Shown in pieces: positions 33,862 to 42,662 of a DNA stretch of 64,000 bases (positions are counted from its first letter, which is position 1; every line of letters begins with the position of its first letter). A program made the translations under genes and the position numbers. The notes below the pieces were generated by a model, which was given only the letters and a program-made list of their open reading frames with translations, did no database searches and was not told where the DNA came from. This DNA is from JANMES01 sp038329865 (GTDB taxonomy: Bacteria; Planctomycetota; Phycisphaerae; Tepidisphaerales; Tepidisphaeraceae): contig JBBQNK010000011.1 of NCBI GenBank assembly GCA_038329865.1, forward strand, positions 1 to 64,000, in the 5' to 3' direction.

Positions 33862-34704
33862 ATGAAATTCGCTTTCAGCACTGTCAGTTGCCCCAAGTGG
33901 GATTTTCAGACCATCCTCGCCCGCGCCAAGGAGTACGGCTACGACGGCGTGGAGATCCGCGGATTCCTCAACGAAACGCTACTCACCGCGAGCAACGTCT
34001 TCCTCACCGATCCGGCCAAGATCCGCAATGAATTCGCGATCGCCGGGATCGAAATCGCCTGTCTGGCCAGCTCGATCGCATTCACCGGCAAGAAGAAAGT
34101 GGATGCCAAGCTCGCGAGCGATCTGAAGAGCTACATCGACACCGCCGCCGCCATTGGCTCGCCGCTGGTGAAGGTGTTTGATACGCAGGTGCGGGCCGGC
34201 CACACGCGCGGCAGCGCCGGCGTGGCGCTGGGCGACTGGCTCGTGCCGATCGCCGATTACGCGGCCGACAAAGACATCACCATCGTCATCGAAAACGCTC
34301 TCTCGTTCCGGCAGGCCAAGGAAATGTGGTCGATCCTCGACCGCCTGCAGCATCCGGCCATCGCCTGCTGCTGGGACGTCTTCAACGCCGCCCTCATCGG
34401 CGAAAGCCCGTACATCAGCGTGCCGACGCTCAACAGCAAGATCGCCTACTGCCAGATCAAGGACGCCAAGTTCGGCGCGCTGGGCGCCAGCTACTGCAAG
34501 CTCGGCGAAGGAGACGTCGACAGCCCGACCTTCATCACCCGCCTCCGCGGCATCGGCTACGAGGGCTACGTCACCGTCGAGTGGGAAAAAGCCTGGCTGC
34601 CGGGCTTGGCCGAGCCGGAAGAGATCCTGCCGGATGCGGTAAAGAAGCTGAAGGAATGGCAGAAGCTCGGCGTTGAAGAGCCGGTGGCGGCGGGCAAGCA
34701 TTAA
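33862..34704 (+). CDS. Sugar phosphate isomerase/epimerase-like TIM-barrel protein
   Basis: A 280-residue protein of the xylose-isomerase-like TIM barrel (AP endonuclease 2) superfamily. It shows KFAFSTVSCPKWDFQTIL, YGYDGVEIRGF, the metal-ligand candidates E in ITIVIENALSF, D in CCWDVFNAAL, D in YCQIKDAKFG and E in YVTVEWEKAWL. It probably isomerises or epimerises a sugar, acting with the rhamnosidase and sulfatase upstream. The spacing (313 bases with a palindrome) means it may have its own promoter. Confidence 0.8.
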   Translation: MKFAFSTVSCPKWDFQTILARAKEYGYDGVEIRGFLNETLLTASNVFLTDPAKIRNEFAIAGIEIACLASSIAFTGKKKVDAKLASDLKSYIDTAAAIGSPLVKVFDTQVRAGHTRGSAGVALGDWLVPIADYAADKDITIVIENALSFRQAKEMWSILDRLQHPAIACCWDVFNAALIGESPYISVPTLNSKIAYCQIKDAKFGALGASYCKLGEGDVDSPTFITRLRGIGYEGYVTVEWEKAWLPGLAEPEEILPDAVKKLKEWQKLGVEEPVAAGKH

Positions 34705-34718
34705 AATCGCAGATCGAT

Positions 34719-34791
34719 GAACACAGAGACACAGAGGCACAGAGAAGAGTAAGAAATGATTTCTCTGCTTCTTCTCTGTGCCTCTGTGTTC
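34719..34791. repeat. Palindrome with tandem-repeat arms (cacagag type)
   Basis: GAACACAGAGACACAGAGGC at 34719 pairs with the complementary arm ending at 34791, like the element at 12025. The arm overlaps the stop codon (34790-34792) of the hydrolase. Confidence 0.85.
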
Positions 34792-35707
34792 ATCCCTGAA
34801 TTGAATTCAAAAACGCCGCGATCCGTTCAGAATAGTCCTCATATCCCGCCGACATCGCCCGCAAGTGCGCCACTCCCTCCGGCTGCCAGATCTGCACGTT
34901 CGGCATTTTTTCCGCGATATTCAGCGCCGCCTGCTGGTCGGCGAACGGGTCTTCCGAGCCCATGATCAGCAGCACCGGGCACCGCACGTCGGCGATGACG
35001 TGCAGCGCGGTGTCGTTGTGGAAATCCGCGCCGGTCATCCATGCGGCGATGTGGGCGGAGAGTTTTCCCGTCAGGCCGGTGGGCAATCCCATCAAGTGCG
35101 ACTGTGCGTGCGCGGCGAAGATGAAGCTGCCGACGAAGGATTCGAGAATCACGCCCGCCAGGTCGTCGCGCTTGGCGGCCACCTGCGTGGCGATGGCGGA
35201 GCCCATGCTGGCGCCGAAGAGGACGAGCGATTTCGTCCCGGCCGGCTGTTGCAGGCGGAGTTGGTCGATGACTTGTGAGACGTCGTGCTTCTCGAAGTGC
35301 CCGCCGGTGGTCATCGTGCCGCCGCTTTCGCCGTGGGCGCGGAAGTCGATCGCCAGCACGTTCCAGCCGAGCGAATGCAGCAGCGGCGCGAACGCGATCG
35401 CGCCGATTTTCGCATCGGCGTAGCCGTGCAGCAGGATGACGCAACGATTTGACTCGGCCGAGCCGGGAATCCACCACCCGGCGATCTTAATCTTCGCCGG
35501 CGGGCGCGATTCATCGATCACATCAAACGAAACGTCCGCGAACTGCAGCCCCAAATCCCCCGGTGAAAGCCGATGCAGCACCGCCATCGCCTTGCCATCG
35601 CCCATCCGCGGCGGATGCGTCAACCCCCACGCCAGCAGCACCGCCGCCCCTGCGATCAGCAGCAGCAGGCAGAGGATCATCACGAGCGGCAGCGTGAGCC
35701 AGACCAT
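34790..35707 (-). CDS. Alpha/beta hydrolase, membrane-anchored
   Basis: A 305-residue protein from ATG 35707. An N-terminal hydrophobic helix (LTLPLVMILCLLLLIAGAAV) anchors it. The fold motifs are VILLHGYADA (oxyanion strand), LVLFGASMGSAIATQ (nucleophile Ser in G-x-S-x-G), LLIMGSEDPFAD (Asp region) and GVAHLRAM (catalytic His). The upstream in-frame codons run through the palindrome at 35727 and are excluded. It resembles YtaP/BAAT-like serine hydrolases; substrate unknown. The TGA stop falls within the neighbouring palindrome arm. Confidence 0.85.
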   Translation of the reverse strand: MVWLTLPLVMILCLLLLIAGAAVLLAWGLTHPPRMGDGKAMAVLHRLSPGDLGLQFADVSFDVIDESRPPAKIKIAGWWIPGSAESNRCVILLHGYADAKIGAIAFAPLLHSLGWNVLAIDFRAHGESGGTMTTGGHFEKHDVSQVIDQLRLQQPAGTKSLVLFGASMGSAIATQVAAKRDDLAGVILESFVGSFIFAAHAQSHLMGLPTGLTGKLSAHIAAWMTGADFHNDTALHVIADVRCPVLLIMGSEDPFADQQAALNIAEKMPNVQIWQPEGVAHLRAMSAGYEDYSERIAAFLNSIQG

Positions 35708-35726
35708 GGGGGGGATGATAGTGGGG

Positions 35727-35897
35727 AAAATTCGAATGATGAAATTCAACGGTCGATTGAAATTCGAATGACGAATGACAAATGGGAAAATAGCGGGTGT
35801 TGTAATTGTCCGACGATCGTCCGTTTGACATTCACCTGTCATTCGAACTTTGTCATTCGTCATTCAATCGACTTTCGAATTTCGTCATTCGAATTTT
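35727..35897. repeat. Long palindrome with tandem-repeat arms (gaatgacgaatg type)
   Basis: AAAATTCGAATGATGAAATT at 35727 pairs with the arm ending at 35897; inside both arms are repeats of the type CGAATGACGAATGACAAATG. It is the longest of the tandem-arm palindromes (171 bp) and lies between hydrolase and coiled-coil gene. Confidence 0.85.
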
Positions 35898-35903
35898 ATA
35901 CGC

Positions 35904-36545
35904 CTATAGCCTCGCCCGCGCCGCCGCCAGTCGGGCTTCGGCTCGGTCGACGTCTGTTTTCGCGGCGGCCCATGCTGAGTCGTCGGCGAGCGTGGATTCG
36001 AAGTGTCGCTTCATCGTCGCAAGATTGTGCGTGGAGAGCAGCACGTCGTCCTTCAGCAGCGACAGAGCCGAGTCGGCGTTCATCGCGTCGGTCTGGTATT
36101 TCGTGACCGCCTTGGTGGCTTCGATTGCATCCGCCTGCGCGGCGGCGAGCGCGTCGGCCTTGACGGCGGAGTCTTTCCGCATCGTGTCGACCTTCGCCTG
36201 GGCGGCAACTTTCGCGGCGACGAGGGATTGGTATTCGGGGCTCGTCTGCAGCGTGGCGATGAACTTGGCAGACGCCGTGTTGTAGGCAGCGGTCGATTTT
36301 TTAACGTCGGCGACGGCGGCGACGTATTCGGGCGACGCCTCGAACTTCGTCCGCATCTTGTTGGTCAGATCGTTGAGGTTGGCCTTGGCCTTTTCCAGCG
36401 CCTCGTTCGCCTTCGCTGCCGCCGCGGCGCCGTTGCCGCTGCCTGTGACTTTCGGCGCAGGCTTGGCTGCGGCGAACAGGAGGACGGGCGATACAAAAAA
36501 CGCCATGAAAAACGTGGCGATCCGGAAGAAATGGTTCAGCCTCAT
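35904..36545 (-). CDS. Secreted coiled-coil protein (paralog 1)
   Basis: A 213-residue protein. The signal peptide (residues 1-27, MRLNHFFRIATFFMAFFVSP) is followed by an alanine-rich helical body (KANEALEKAKANLNDLTNKM; AYNTASAKFIATLQTSPEYQ), probably a long coiled coil. It shares order and phrasing with the next upstream gene: a helix, then SPEYVAAVADVKKSTAAYN, AAKVAAQAKVDTMRKDS, and a final RAEARLAAARARL. No family is recognised. It probably lies in the periplasm or outer membrane. Confidence 0.7.
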   Translation of the reverse strand: MRLNHFFRIATFFMAFFVSPVLLFAAAKPAPKVTGSGNGAAAAAKANEALEKAKANLNDLTNKMRTKFEASPEYVAAVADVKKSTAAYNTASAKFIATLQTSPEYQSLVAAKVAAQAKVDTMRKDSAVKADALAAAQADAIEATKAVTKYQTDAMNADSALSLLKDDVLLSTHNLATMKRHFESTLADDSAWAAAKTDVDRAEARLAAARARL

Positions 36546-36653
36546 GAAGGAAATTATACCTGCCCGGCCCGTCGGTGGTCGAGAGGAATCGCAATCGAGG
36601 ACAGCGAAATCGAACTACCTTCCGGCAAAGCTCTTATCGCGATTCCTATCGCA

Positions 36654-37316
36654 TTACCCGAGCTTCTTACGTGCCGCATCGAGCTTGGCCTGCGCCTGAT
36701 CGAGCGTGGACTTGGCCGCGACGAACGACGGGTCGGAGGTAACCTTCGCGTCGATGGCTTTCTTCATGCTCGCGACTTTTTCCGCGGCGTCGGCGGCGCT
36801 GGCTTTGAGTGAGGCCAGGTGCGTGTCGCCTTCCAATGCGGTGTTCTGAATTCGCGTCACGTTGTTCGCCGCTGCCAGGACGTCTTTGGCTGCGGCGCTC
36901 ACGTCGTCGGGTGTGCTGTTCGGGTCTTTGCGAACGGCATCGCCCTTCGCTTGCGCAGCGGCTTTGGCGGCTACGGCATCTTTGTAGTCCTGGTGCGTCA
37001 TCAGCTCAGCTATGAACTGGTTGTATGCGTCGTTGTACTCGGCCTGCGCTTTGGCGGACGCGGCGATCGCGGAAAGGTAGTCGGGTGACGATTCCAGTTT
37101 CGGGCGCAGGCGGGCGGCGATCGCCTCGAGCGCGTCGCGGTCCTTCTGAACCTCGTCCCTGTCGGCGGTGATTTCCTTTTCGACGGCGGCGTCTTTCTTT
37201 TGCGCCGCGGTGGGACCGGCGGGCTTCCGACGCGGAGCCTTGGCGGCATTTGCCGCGGACACTGGCCACAGCAGCGCGGCCAAAGCGGCCACTGCGATCA
37301 CGGGCTTGAGATTCAT
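36654..37316 (-). CDS. Secreted coiled-coil protein (paralog 2)
   Basis: A 220-residue paralog of the preceding protein. It has a signal peptide (MNLKPVIAVAALAALLWPVS), then a basic stretch, then an alanine-rich helical body: LRPKLESSPDYLSAIAASAK matches TKFEASPEYVAAVADVKK, VAAKAAAQAKGDAVRKDPNS matches VAAKVAAQAKVDTMRKDS, and the end AQAKLDAARKKL matches AEARLAAARARL. The two genes are in tandem on the minus strand, so an old duplication is likely. Confidence 0.7.
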   Translation of the reverse strand: MNLKPVIAVAALAALLWPVSAANAAKAPRRKPAGPTAAQKKDAAVEKEITADRDEVQKDRDALEAIAARLRPKLESSPDYLSAIAASAKAQAEYNDAYNQFIAELMTHQDYKDAVAAKAAAQAKGDAVRKDPNSTPDDVSAAAKDVLAAANNVTRIQNTALEGDTHLASLKASAADAAEKVASMKKAIDAKVTSDPSFVAAKSTLDQAQAKLDAARKKLG

Positions 37317-37365
37317 GGAGTTTCCCTCGTCTGGTTGACTTTTTATCGCGACGCGACGGCGCGGC

Positions 37366-38679
37366 TCACGCTTTTAATATCGACATCGTCTTGAACTGCT
37401 GGCCGAGGATCGGCTTGCTCGGGGTTTCCAGCCAGTTCTGCAGAACGCTGGCGTAAACGTTGCGGAAATCGGTGTTGAATTTCAGATCGCCCTGGTCCAG
37501 GTCCGTCAGCGACGGGTGCTTGGAGAGCACACCCGCGTTGACCTTCGGCCCGAACAGGAACATCGGAGCGGCCGCGCCGTGGTCGGTGCCGCCGCTGGCG
37601 TTTTGTTCGACGCGCCGGCCGAACTCGCTGAAGCTCATCATCAGCACGCGCTCCTCATTTTCCTGCTGCTTCATGTCGGTCCAGAAAGCGCCCACGCCCT
37701 GGGCGAACTGTTTCATCAGATCATCGTGTCGCTGCCTCTGCCCGGCGTGGGTATCAAAGCCGCCGATGCTGACGTAGTAGACGCGCGTAGACGCGCCGCC
37801 GGCGATCATCGCCGCGACGGTCCGCAGGCCGTTGCCGAATTCGCCGCCGGGGTATTCGCCGGTCGGGCGGTAGTTTTGCGTCATGCGGAGGATGTCGTCG
37901 CTGCTGATCTGCGCGTCCATCGCGGTGCGGTGGAGGAAATCGAGTTGGCTGTTAGCGGTGACGGCCTCGATCTTTTTCGGGGCGGGCTTGATGATCGCCG
38001 GCTTGCTCGCCGTGCCGCTGGCGGGCTGGGTCGTCGGGCCCTGATTGAGCTTGAGGTAGTGATCCTTGTCGGTCCCTTTGTAGCGGTAATTTTCCGGCCG
38101 ATCGAACGAGAGCGGCGTGACGCGGTCACCCTGCATCGCCAGGGGAAGCGCGCCGCCCATGCTCACGCCCACGTGCGGATCGCAGCCGGGGCAGGCGTTG
38201 TCGAAGTAGCGCCCGATCCAGCCGTTGGTGACGACTTCGTTCTGCGGCTCGGCGCTCTGCCAGATGTCCATCGAGCGGAAGTGCGAGCGGTTGGGGTTCG
38301 GATAGCCGACGCCCTGCACGATCGCCATATTGCCGGCGTCGTAGAGTTTTTTGATCGGCGCAAGATTCGGATGCAGGCCGACGTAATCGTTGACCTTCAG
38401 CACGTCCTTGTTCTCAATGCCGATGGCGGGCCGGGCGCGGTGGTACGCGTCGTCGGCGAAAGGTATGACGGTGCTGAGCCCGTCATTGCCGCCGGACATT
38501 TGTACGACGACGAGAATCTTCCCGTCTTTGCCCGTCGGCCGCTGCGTGCGGTGCTGATCGAGCGGGTTCGCCATCGCCATCATCGTCTGATCGAGGAACG
38601 TCGGGATCGTCGGCGTGACGGCGAGGAGGGCTAGTCCCTTCTGGAGGAAGATTCGGCGGGTGGATAGATGTTTGTTCAT
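37366..38679 (-). CDS. DUF1501 family protein, twin-arginine-type signal
   Basis: A 437-residue protein from ATG 38679 (GAGGT upstream). The N-terminal STRRIFLQKGLALLAV is a twin-arginine-like signal, as usual for DUF1501. Conserved blocks are KILVVVQMSGGNDGLSTVIP, YHRARPAIGIE, GVGYPNPNRSHFRSMDIWQS, GGFDTHAGQRQRHDDLMKQF, MMSFSEFGRRVEQN and GTDHGAAAPMFLFG, with histidines and aspartates of the alkaline-phosphatase-like fold. DUF1501 genes occur paired with DUF1800/DUF1553 genes in planctomycetes; function is not established. Confidence 0.93.
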   Translation of the reverse strand: MNKHLSTRRIFLQKGLALLAVTPTIPTFLDQTMMAMANPLDQHRTQRPTGKDGKILVVVQMSGGNDGLSTVIPFADDAYHRARPAIGIENKDVLKVNDYVGLHPNLAPIKKLYDAGNMAIVQGVGYPNPNRSHFRSMDIWQSAEPQNEVVTNGWIGRYFDNACPGCDPHVGVSMGGALPLAMQGDRVTPLSFDRPENYRYKGTDKDHYLKLNQGPTTQPASGTASKPAIIKPAPKKIEAVTANSQLDFLHRTAMDAQISSDDILRMTQNYRPTGEYPGGEFGNGLRTVAAMIAGGASTRVYYVSIGGFDTHAGQRQRHDDLMKQFAQGVGAFWTDMKQQENEERVLMMSFSEFGRRVEQNASGGTDHGAAAPMFLFGPKVNAGVLSKHPSLTDLDQGDLKFNTDFRNVYASVLQNWLETPSKPILGQQFKTMSILKA

Positions 38680-38700
38680 TACGAACCTCATTCCAATGTT

Positions 38701-38769
38701 ATTTGGTATTAGGTATTTGGTATTAGGAATTCGCATTTCCAAATACCCAATAACCAATACCCAATACCT
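38701..38769. repeat. Palindrome with tandem-repeat arms (ttggtatt type)
   Basis: ATTTGGTATTAGGTATTTGG at 38701 pairs with the arm ending at 38769 (CCAATAACCAATACCCAATA). The units are GGTATTT/GGTATTA-like octamers. It lies between the DUF1800 and DUF1501 genes. Confidence 0.85.
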
Positions 38770-38772
38770 GCT

Positions 38773-40248
38773 TCAGCACAACTGAAAATCCGGCATCGAT
38801 ACGAGCAACTGTACCATCTTGCGGACACTGTCTTCGCGATCGGCATGGCCGTTGAGCGAGTCGATCAATATCGCCCGGCTCTCGTCGGCGATGGGTCGGC
38901 CGATGAGGCGGCTGATCCATGCATCGACCAGTGCCTCGGGCGTGCCGCCGACGCCGGGGCGGAAGTCGGTCCCTCTGGTCGGCTTGGCGTTGTTGCCCGC
39001 CTTGCCCTTGGCATTAAACGGCGCGAATTGCCCCGACCCGCCTGCCAGCCAGATCGACGTATTGTACCGCACGAAAATCGTGCTCGTGCTGATCCAGCTA
39101 TGCCCGCCCGGCCAGCCTTTAACGTTCGGCGGATAGAGCGGCACCTGGCCCATTTGCGCCAGCGCGCCGTTGATCGCGCGAATGCCCGGCATGTCCAAAT
39201 TCAGCGCCCGCACCGTGCCAACGACCAACTGAATCGGGCTCTTGATCTGACTGCCGATGACGGCCGGCTGATAGAAGGCTTTGCTCGCAAAGATCGTTCG
39301 CAGCAGCGGGCGCATTTCGTACTTGTTGTCACGGAGGATATCGCCCATCGCCCACTGCAATTCGCTCGGCAGCTGGTCATTGACGAAGTACGTATAAAGC
39401 TCACCGGCGATGAAATTACCGCACGCCTCCTTGCTCAGGATGATTTCGATAATGTCGTCGCCATCGAAATTTCCGGTGCGACCCATGAAGGTTTTGTTGC
39501 CGGTGTCGTGATCAAACTTGCGGAAGACGAAATCATCGCCGTCGTGCGCCCAGCCGGTGAAGGCGCGGGCGGATTGCTTGATGTCGTCTTCGGTGTAATT
39601 GCCGATGCCGAGCGTGAAAAGTTCCATCAACTCGCGGGCGTAGTTTTCGTTCGGGTGGGCTTTGCGGTTTTGCGAGTTGTTGAGGTAATCGAGCATGGCC
39701 GGGTCGCGGCTGATCGAGCGGACGAACTGGCGGAAATTTCCCGCAGCCTGGCGGCGGAGCAGTTCGTTCTGGTTCCACATCGCCATCGCGGAGCGCTCGT
39801 CCTTAGCACTGGTGGTGAAGTGGCCGTGCCAGAAGAGCGTGAGCTTTTCTTGCAGCGGGTGCGGCCCGAAGGCCATGCGCTTCAGCCACCAGTTGCTGGT
39901 CGCGGCGACGGCTTCGCGATTGGCGGCCTGCAGCTTTTGGCGGAGGGCTTTCTTTTCTTCTTCGGTCTTGCCGACCATCAGCTTGCGGAGCGCGTTGAAG
40001 TCAGACGGGTATTCGTCAATGGCGGAGAGATCGGGGATATCGGTTCTCGACTGCTCATCAACCCCCGCGTCGGGGAAATCAAAAAGCATGTCGAGAGCGG
40101 CGTCGGGCCCCATCTTCACGACCTTTTCAACCTCCGCCGGCGTGCCGCCGAAGCCGGCGCGATTCAGCAGATGGGCGGCCTTGGTGGAGTCGAACGGATC
40201 TTCCGGGGTCGGCTTGTACGGCTGAAGCAGCGGATGCGATCTTGCCAT
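38773..40248 (-). CDS. DUF1800 family protein
   Basis: A 491-residue protein beginning ARSHPLLQPYKPTPEDPFDS. Typical DUF1800 blocks are AAHLLNRAGFGGTPAEVEKV, EKLTLFWHGHFTTSAKD, MLDYLNNSQNRKAHPNENYA followed by RELMELFTLG, and NVKGWPGGHSWISTSTI. There is no signal peptide in the N-terminal part. The gene precedes the DUF1501 gene in the same direction, the planctomycete arrangement; biochemical role unknown. Confidence 0.93.
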   Translation of the reverse strand: MARSHPLLQPYKPTPEDPFDSTKAAHLLNRAGFGGTPAEVEKVVKMGPDAALDMLFDFPDAGVDEQSRTDIPDLSAIDEYPSDFNALRKLMVGKTEEEKKALRQKLQAANREAVAATSNWWLKRMAFGPHPLQEKLTLFWHGHFTTSAKDERSAMAMWNQNELLRRQAAGNFRQFVRSISRDPAMLDYLNNSQNRKAHPNENYARELMELFTLGIGNYTEDDIKQSARAFTGWAHDGDDFVFRKFDHDTGNKTFMGRTGNFDGDDIIEIILSKEACGNFIAGELYTYFVNDQLPSELQWAMGDILRDNKYEMRPLLRTIFASKAFYQPAVIGSQIKSPIQLVVGTVRALNLDMPGIRAINGALAQMGQVPLYPPNVKGWPGGHSWISTSTIFVRYNTSIWLAGGSGQFAPFNAKGKAGNNAKPTRGTDFRPGVGGTPEALVDAWISRLIGRPIADESRAILIDSLNGHADREDSVRKMVQLLVSMPDFQLC

Positions 40249-40558
40249 GGTGTGTCCTCCACTTTCAAACGCCGCCCTGGCCGTGTTATTGCCCGGCGGA
40301 ACGGATACTCTTTATATCGTACCATTGGGACTGCAATCGGTTGACCAAAATTGCGGTTTTTTCGGGGTCTGGATCGATCCTTTCCCTTTACGCCGGTGTT
40401 TGAGGTACGCCGAAAATCCGGATCGATCGGCCGACGGATCCGGGCCTGCGGCCTACCTCAGACCCGGCGTGAATTGATCTAATCGCCCTTTCCCGGGCAT
40501 TTTCAAAACTTCCCATAACCGTTTGTCGGATGCCCCCGCCTCCGATACCTTCCTACTC
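40249..40558. other. 310-base gap with one imperfect hairpin, no gene seen
   Basis: The only structure is the imperfect palindrome 40401-40460: TGAGGTACGCC pairs with GGCCTACCTCA, enclosing CCGGATC / GATCCGG. The rest shows no frame or motif I can support. Confidence 0.5.
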
Positions 40559-41455
40559 ATGACCACCGCCACACAAACACTGCGTTTAGGACACTCCCCC
40601 GACCCCGACGACGCGTTCATGTTCTACGGCCTGGCGAAGGACAAATTCCCCACCGGCCGATACCGCTTTGAGCACGTGCTTCAGGACATCCAAACCCTCA
40701 ACCAGCGCGCGATGAAAGGCGAACTGGAAATCACCGCCATCAGCATCCACGCCTACCCGTTCGTCGCGGATAAATACGCCCTGACCAGTTGCGGCAGCAG
40801 CATGGGCGACAAGTACGGCCCAATGGTCATCGCCCGCGAGAAGATGACCCTCGCCGACCTGAAAGGTAAACACCTCGCGATACCAGGCAAGATGACGACG
40901 GCCTTTCTCGCGCTGCAGCTAATCCTCGGCAAAGGCAAAGAAGGAAAATCTCTGCACTCAGCACTCAGCACTCAGCACTCTTTCAGCTACGAAGTCGTCA
41001 TGTTCGACGAAATCCCCAAGGCCGTTCAGGAAGGAAAATTCGACGCCGGCCTGATCATCCACGAGGGCCAGCTCACCTACAAAACGCTAGGCCTGGAGCT
41101 CGTTGTCGACGAAGGCATCTGGTGGCACGAAAAGACCGGCCTGCCGCTCCCGCTCGGCGGCAACTGCATCCGCCGCGATCTCGGGCCACAGGTGATGCAG
41201 GAAGTCACCGACATCCTCAAGCAGAGCATTCAGTACAGCCTCGACCACCGCAAAGAAGCCGTCGAATACGCCCTGCAGTTCGGCCGAGATTTAAACCGTG
41301 ATTTGGCGGACCGTTTCGTCGGCATGTATGTGAACAAGTGGACCCTCGACTACGGCGATATCGGCCGAAAGGCGATCGACCTGCTGCTGGCCGAAGGCGC
41401 CAAGGCGGGGATCGTTCCGGCGATCGGGACGATCGATTACGTGACGGCGAAGTAA
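40559..41455 (+). CDS. mqnD: 1,4-dihydroxy-6-naphthoate synthase MqnD (futalosine menaquinone pathway)
   Basis: A 298-residue protein from ATG 40559. The diagnostic LRLGHSPDPDDAFMFYGLA is followed by EITAISIHAYPFVADKYALT, KGKHLAIPGKMTTAFLALQL, and FDAGLIIHEGQLTYKTLGLE with GNCIRRDL. It converts cyclic dehypoxanthine futalosine to 1,4-dihydroxy-6-naphthoate. Residues about 132-143 (SLHSALSTQHSF) are an in-frame insertion encoded by a GCACTCA tandem repeat (40954-40980), unlike the rest of the protein. No other mqn genes are in the window. Confidence 0.9.
   Translation: MTTATQTLRLGHSPDPDDAFMFYGLAKDKFPTGRYRFEHVLQDIQTLNQRAMKGELEITAISIHAYPFVADKYALTSCGSSMGDKYGPMVIAREKMTLADLKGKHLAIPGKMTTAFLALQLILGKGKEGKSLHSALSTQHSFSYEVVMFDEIPKAVQEGKFDAGLIIHEGQLTYKTLGLELVVDEGIWWHEKTGLPLPLGGNCIRRDLGPQVMQEVTDILKQSIQYSLDHRKEAVEYALQFGRDLNRDLADRFVGMYVNKWTLDYGDIGRKAIDLLLAEGAKAGIVPAIGTIDYVTAK
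40954..40980. repeat. GCACTCA tandem repeat inside mqnD
   Basis: Four units of GCACTCA (the last one base short) in frame within mqnD. It is the same style of short degenerate repeat as the arms of the intergenic palindromes. Confidence 0.8.
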
Positions 41456-41504
41456 CGGACCCATTTTTCTGGATCGCTCAGCCCGCTTTCGATACCTTGA
41501 TCGC

Positions 41505-42662
41505 ATGGCGGCTGGTTCACTCATTCTGCATTCGCCGACGCCCGGGCGGGTGCGCGCGATGGACTGGCTGCGCGGGCTGTCCGTCCTCTTCATGATCGAG
41601 TGCCACTCGCTCATCTTTCTTGATCCGAAGTACGCCTACTCGCACCTGCTGATGACGCTCAACGGCATTAACGGGATGGTTTCGGTCGCGTTTCTCTTCA
41701 CGTCAGGATTCGCCGGCGGACTGGTCGGCGCGCGGGCGGCGAAGGATTCGGCGGCGCGAAAGCGAAGGGCCAAGCGAACATTCTGGCGACTGCTGCAGGT
41801 GCTCGTGATGTCGCTATACTTCCACAGCGCCAGCGCCCCGATCTACACCCATCCGGCCACGCTGCTGCAGGTGGATATCCTTTTCTGCATCGCGATCGGC
41901 GTGATGGCGGTGTGGCTGATCGTCACGCTGTGCAGCGGCCACAACGCGGTGGCGATATTCGTGCTGGTGACTACCGCAACGCTGATCCTGATCTTCACCC
42001 CGCCGGCCGTGCGCTATCGCGGCGGGACGATCGTGACCGAGCTGCTCAACAGCTCCACCGGCTCGATGTTTCCGATTTTTCCGTGGCTGATCTACCCGCT
42101 GCTCGGCGCCGCGATGGGCGTGATCGCCGCCACGCCAAACACCGGACGGCGGCGACTGATCTTCGCGATCATCGCGCTGTTACTCGTCACTTGGACGATC
42201 AACCAGCCCTTCCTCGACGCAATTTTCTGGTCACACTTCCCCAACGATGACGGCCTCTTCTGGGTCCGCAACGGACTGGAGCGAATCTGGATCCTCTGCG
42301 TCGTCCTGCTCGCCCTGTTCACGATCGACTACGCCGCCCTTGCCTTGGCCAGCGTGAGTTGGTCTAGGCTCTTCGTCCCGCTGGAACGCACCGTCGATTT
42401 CTTCAGCCGCCATGCGCTGTTCGGCTACTTCGCGCACCTTTCGCTGCTCTACGGATTCCTGACCTTCCAGTTCACTAACCAGTGGCATCACCGGTCGACT
42501 TGGACGCAGTACACCTGGCGAATGCTGATTGTCATCGCCGGCACGGCGGTGGTGTGCATGGTCATCCACCGAGTGAAGCGACTGCTTGACTCCTTGGTCC
42601 GCAATGTGCCAGCTTCAAGAAAACTACCTGATACGCCGCTCGCACCGGTACAGGAAAGCTAA
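41505..42662 (+). CDS. DUF1624 / HGSNAT-like membrane acyltransferase
   Basis: A 385-residue membrane protein with about ten hydrophobic segments. The opening GRVRAMDWLRGLSVLFMIE, then LMTLNGINGMVSVAFLFTSG, matches the DUF1624 / heparan-alpha-glucosaminide N-acetyltransferase-like family, which transfers acyl groups to sugars across membranes. The stop TAA is immediately followed by the ATG of a sulfatase with no spacing, so the two are co-translated; both may act on the same extracellular sugar. Specificity is inference. Confidence 0.75.
   Translation: MAAGSLILHSPTPGRVRAMDWLRGLSVLFMIECHSLIFLDPKYAYSHLLMTLNGINGMVSVAFLFTSGFAGGLVGARAAKDSAARKRRAKRTFWRLLQVLVMSLYFHSASAPIYTHPATLLQVDILFCIAIGVMAVWLIVTLCSGHNAVAIFVLVTTATLILIFTPPAVRYRGGTIVTELLNSSTGSMFPIFPWLIYPLLGAAMGVIAATPNTGRRRLIFAIIALLLVTWTINQPFLDAIFWSHFPNDDGLFWVRNGLERIWILCVVLLALFTIDYAALALASVSWSRLFVPLERTVDFFSRHALFGYFAHLSLLYGFLTFQFTNQWHHRSTWTQYTWRMLIVIAGTAVVCMVIHRVKRLLDSLVRNVPASRKLPDTPLAPVQES

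Noticed and set aside
38845..40344. 499-codon open frame antisense to the DUF1800 gene
   Set aside because: Mirror of a conserved gene in high-GC DNA; no ribosome site or recognisable motif.
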